In this document: positions 22,920-23,582 of the stretch, piece after piece
How positions within the stretch are numbered: position 1 is the stretch's first letter
Layout of the letters: every line of letters starts with the position of its first letter
Assembly: GCA_023410885.1 (NCBI GenBank)
Contig: JAEYPI010000040.1
Location: 1-23,582, forward strand
Direction of reading: 5' to 3'
Source of the DNA: Bacillota bacterium
Lineage (GTDB): Bacteria; Bacillota; Clostridia; DSM-8532
Length of the DNA stretch: 23,582 nucleotides
Position numbers and translations under genes: made by a program
Notes under the pieces: model-generated
Database searches by the model: none
What the model saw: the letters and a program-made list of their open reading frames with translations, nothing else
Told to the model about the DNA's origin: nothing

Positions 22920-23582
22920 TCAGCCTTCCAATAATTTTAATGCATTCTCACGGCAAATTTTATTATATGCATTCTGGGTAATTTTTCCTGATTCCACCGC
23001 ATCGTCCAAGAACTTGGACAGGTAGCGGTAATTCGTTGCGTTACAATAGTCTAAACCGAATAACAATCTATCCTGGAACTCTTCCAGGAAACGATAACCG
23101 AACTCGGGGTCTCTCATAATGGCGTTCTCACCTGAGCCTGCAGATAAGTCCCCATACATGTTGGGATATTTACGCATAAGCTCCACAACGCGTCCACCCG
23201 CAGTAACAGGGCCTTTAGGATTACCTGCCCTGTTTTCGTTGGTGCAATCCCCGCTGATTTCGGACCACCACTTATGTGAGTGACCAATGAAAATCAGGTT
23301 CGGGAATTTCTTAAGGGATGCTTCTAAGCGTGGCAATCCAAGATCGTCTATAATTCCATAATCATCCCCGCCTACTTTGCCGATGTGGAACAAAATGGGC
23401 AGACCGCATTTTTCGGCATGATAGAACAGATTCTGCATCATAGGATCATCAATATAGAGGTTGGCAGTCAATTCGCCTATACCTTTGGCGCCTAAAGACT
23501 TATAGTGTTCCATAATAATCGAGAGGTCAGCGTCTGCCGTATTCTTCAACCAACGTGGGTCAACATTACAGAACCACCAGCC
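22920..23582 (-). CDS. Amidohydrolase-family (TIM-barrel, Amidohydro_2-like) protein, 3' part (5' end outside window)
   Basis: 221 residues are visible, and the frame is open through the right edge (reading GWWFCNVDPRWLKN before the TTG at 23549), so that TTG is not the start. Metal-barrel landmarks: FHIGKVGG (His after strand 5), FIGHSHKWWSEISGD (second His) and LLFGLDYCNATN (Asp at the end of strand 8). Members hydrolyse or decarboxylate small molecules, sometimes lactones. In this operon opening a sugar lactone made by the Gfo/Idh enzyme is possible but unproven. It is the first visible gene of the operon, and its promoter lies outside. Confidence 0.78.
   Translation of the reverse strand, partial: GWWFCNVDPRWLKNTADADLSIIMEHYKSLGAKGIGELTANLYIDDPMMQNLFYHAEKCGLPILFHIGKVGGDDYGIIDDLGLPRLEASLKKFPNLIFIGHSHKWWSEISGDCTNENRAGNPKGPVTAGGRVVELMRKYPNMYGDLSAGSGENAIMRDPEFGYRFLEEFQDRLLFGLDYCNATNYRYLSKFLDDAVESGKITQNAYNKICRENALKLLEG

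Overview
The window looks like the chromosome of a mid-GC Bacillota, most likely class Clostridia. The clues are strong AGGAGG-type ribosome binding sites, frequent GTG/TTG starts, very tight gene packing, and a set of zinc-ribbon Ser/Thr kinases, RDD and WIYY-repeat (DUF5050-like) domains that I associate with clostridia. This placement is an inference; no rRNA or marker gene is present.

Left edge (1-900, + strand): the 3' part of a NahK-type amino-sugar kinase gene, then a very short galE-like remnant, then a perfect-stem terminator shared with the convergent minus-strand genes. Positions 879-4031 (minus strand): an atypical short-chain dehydrogenase/epimerase and a two-component system, a 7-TM sensor kinase whose NarL-type response regulator is split by a frameshift.

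Centre (4121-19235, minus strand): about 15 kb of eukaryote-like phospho-signalling genes. In transcription order these are: two Ser/Thr kinases with a zinc ribbon, one TM segment and a WIYY-repeat ectodomain; a tail-anchored kinase with the same zinc ribbon but no ectodomain; a small membrane protein; a zinc-ribbon FHA protein; a membrane-anchored PP2C phosphatase; a secreted-side trypsin-like protease with a cytoplasmic FHA domain; a PrsW-family intramembrane protease with an FHA domain; a kinase-RDD-FHA fusion; a soluble PP2C; and an exported vWA protein with a cytoplasmic FHA domain. Two near-identical palindromic promoter regions, at 19279-19323 and 14534-14579, start two transcription units: kinase 3 + kinase 2, and kinase 1 through the vWA gene. 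My reading is a membrane-centred phosphothreonine network. Kinases sense something outside and phosphorylate threonines, FHA domains dock on them, two phosphatases erase them, and docking brings a serine protease and an intramembrane protease to their targets. The parts are seen in the sequence; the circuit is inference.

Right side (19341-23582, minus strand): a 20-bp-stem terminator closes a carbohydrate operon of amidohydrolase (cut by the window edge), Gfo/Idh/MocA oxidoreductase, DegT-family PLP aminotransferase and NagA-like deacetylase, probably for an amino or keto sugar. I saw no tRNA, rRNA, CRISPR array, insertion sequence or phage gene. No gene-free stretch exceeds 300 bases; the longest is about 175 bases at 19236-19409, holding a promoter and a terminator.
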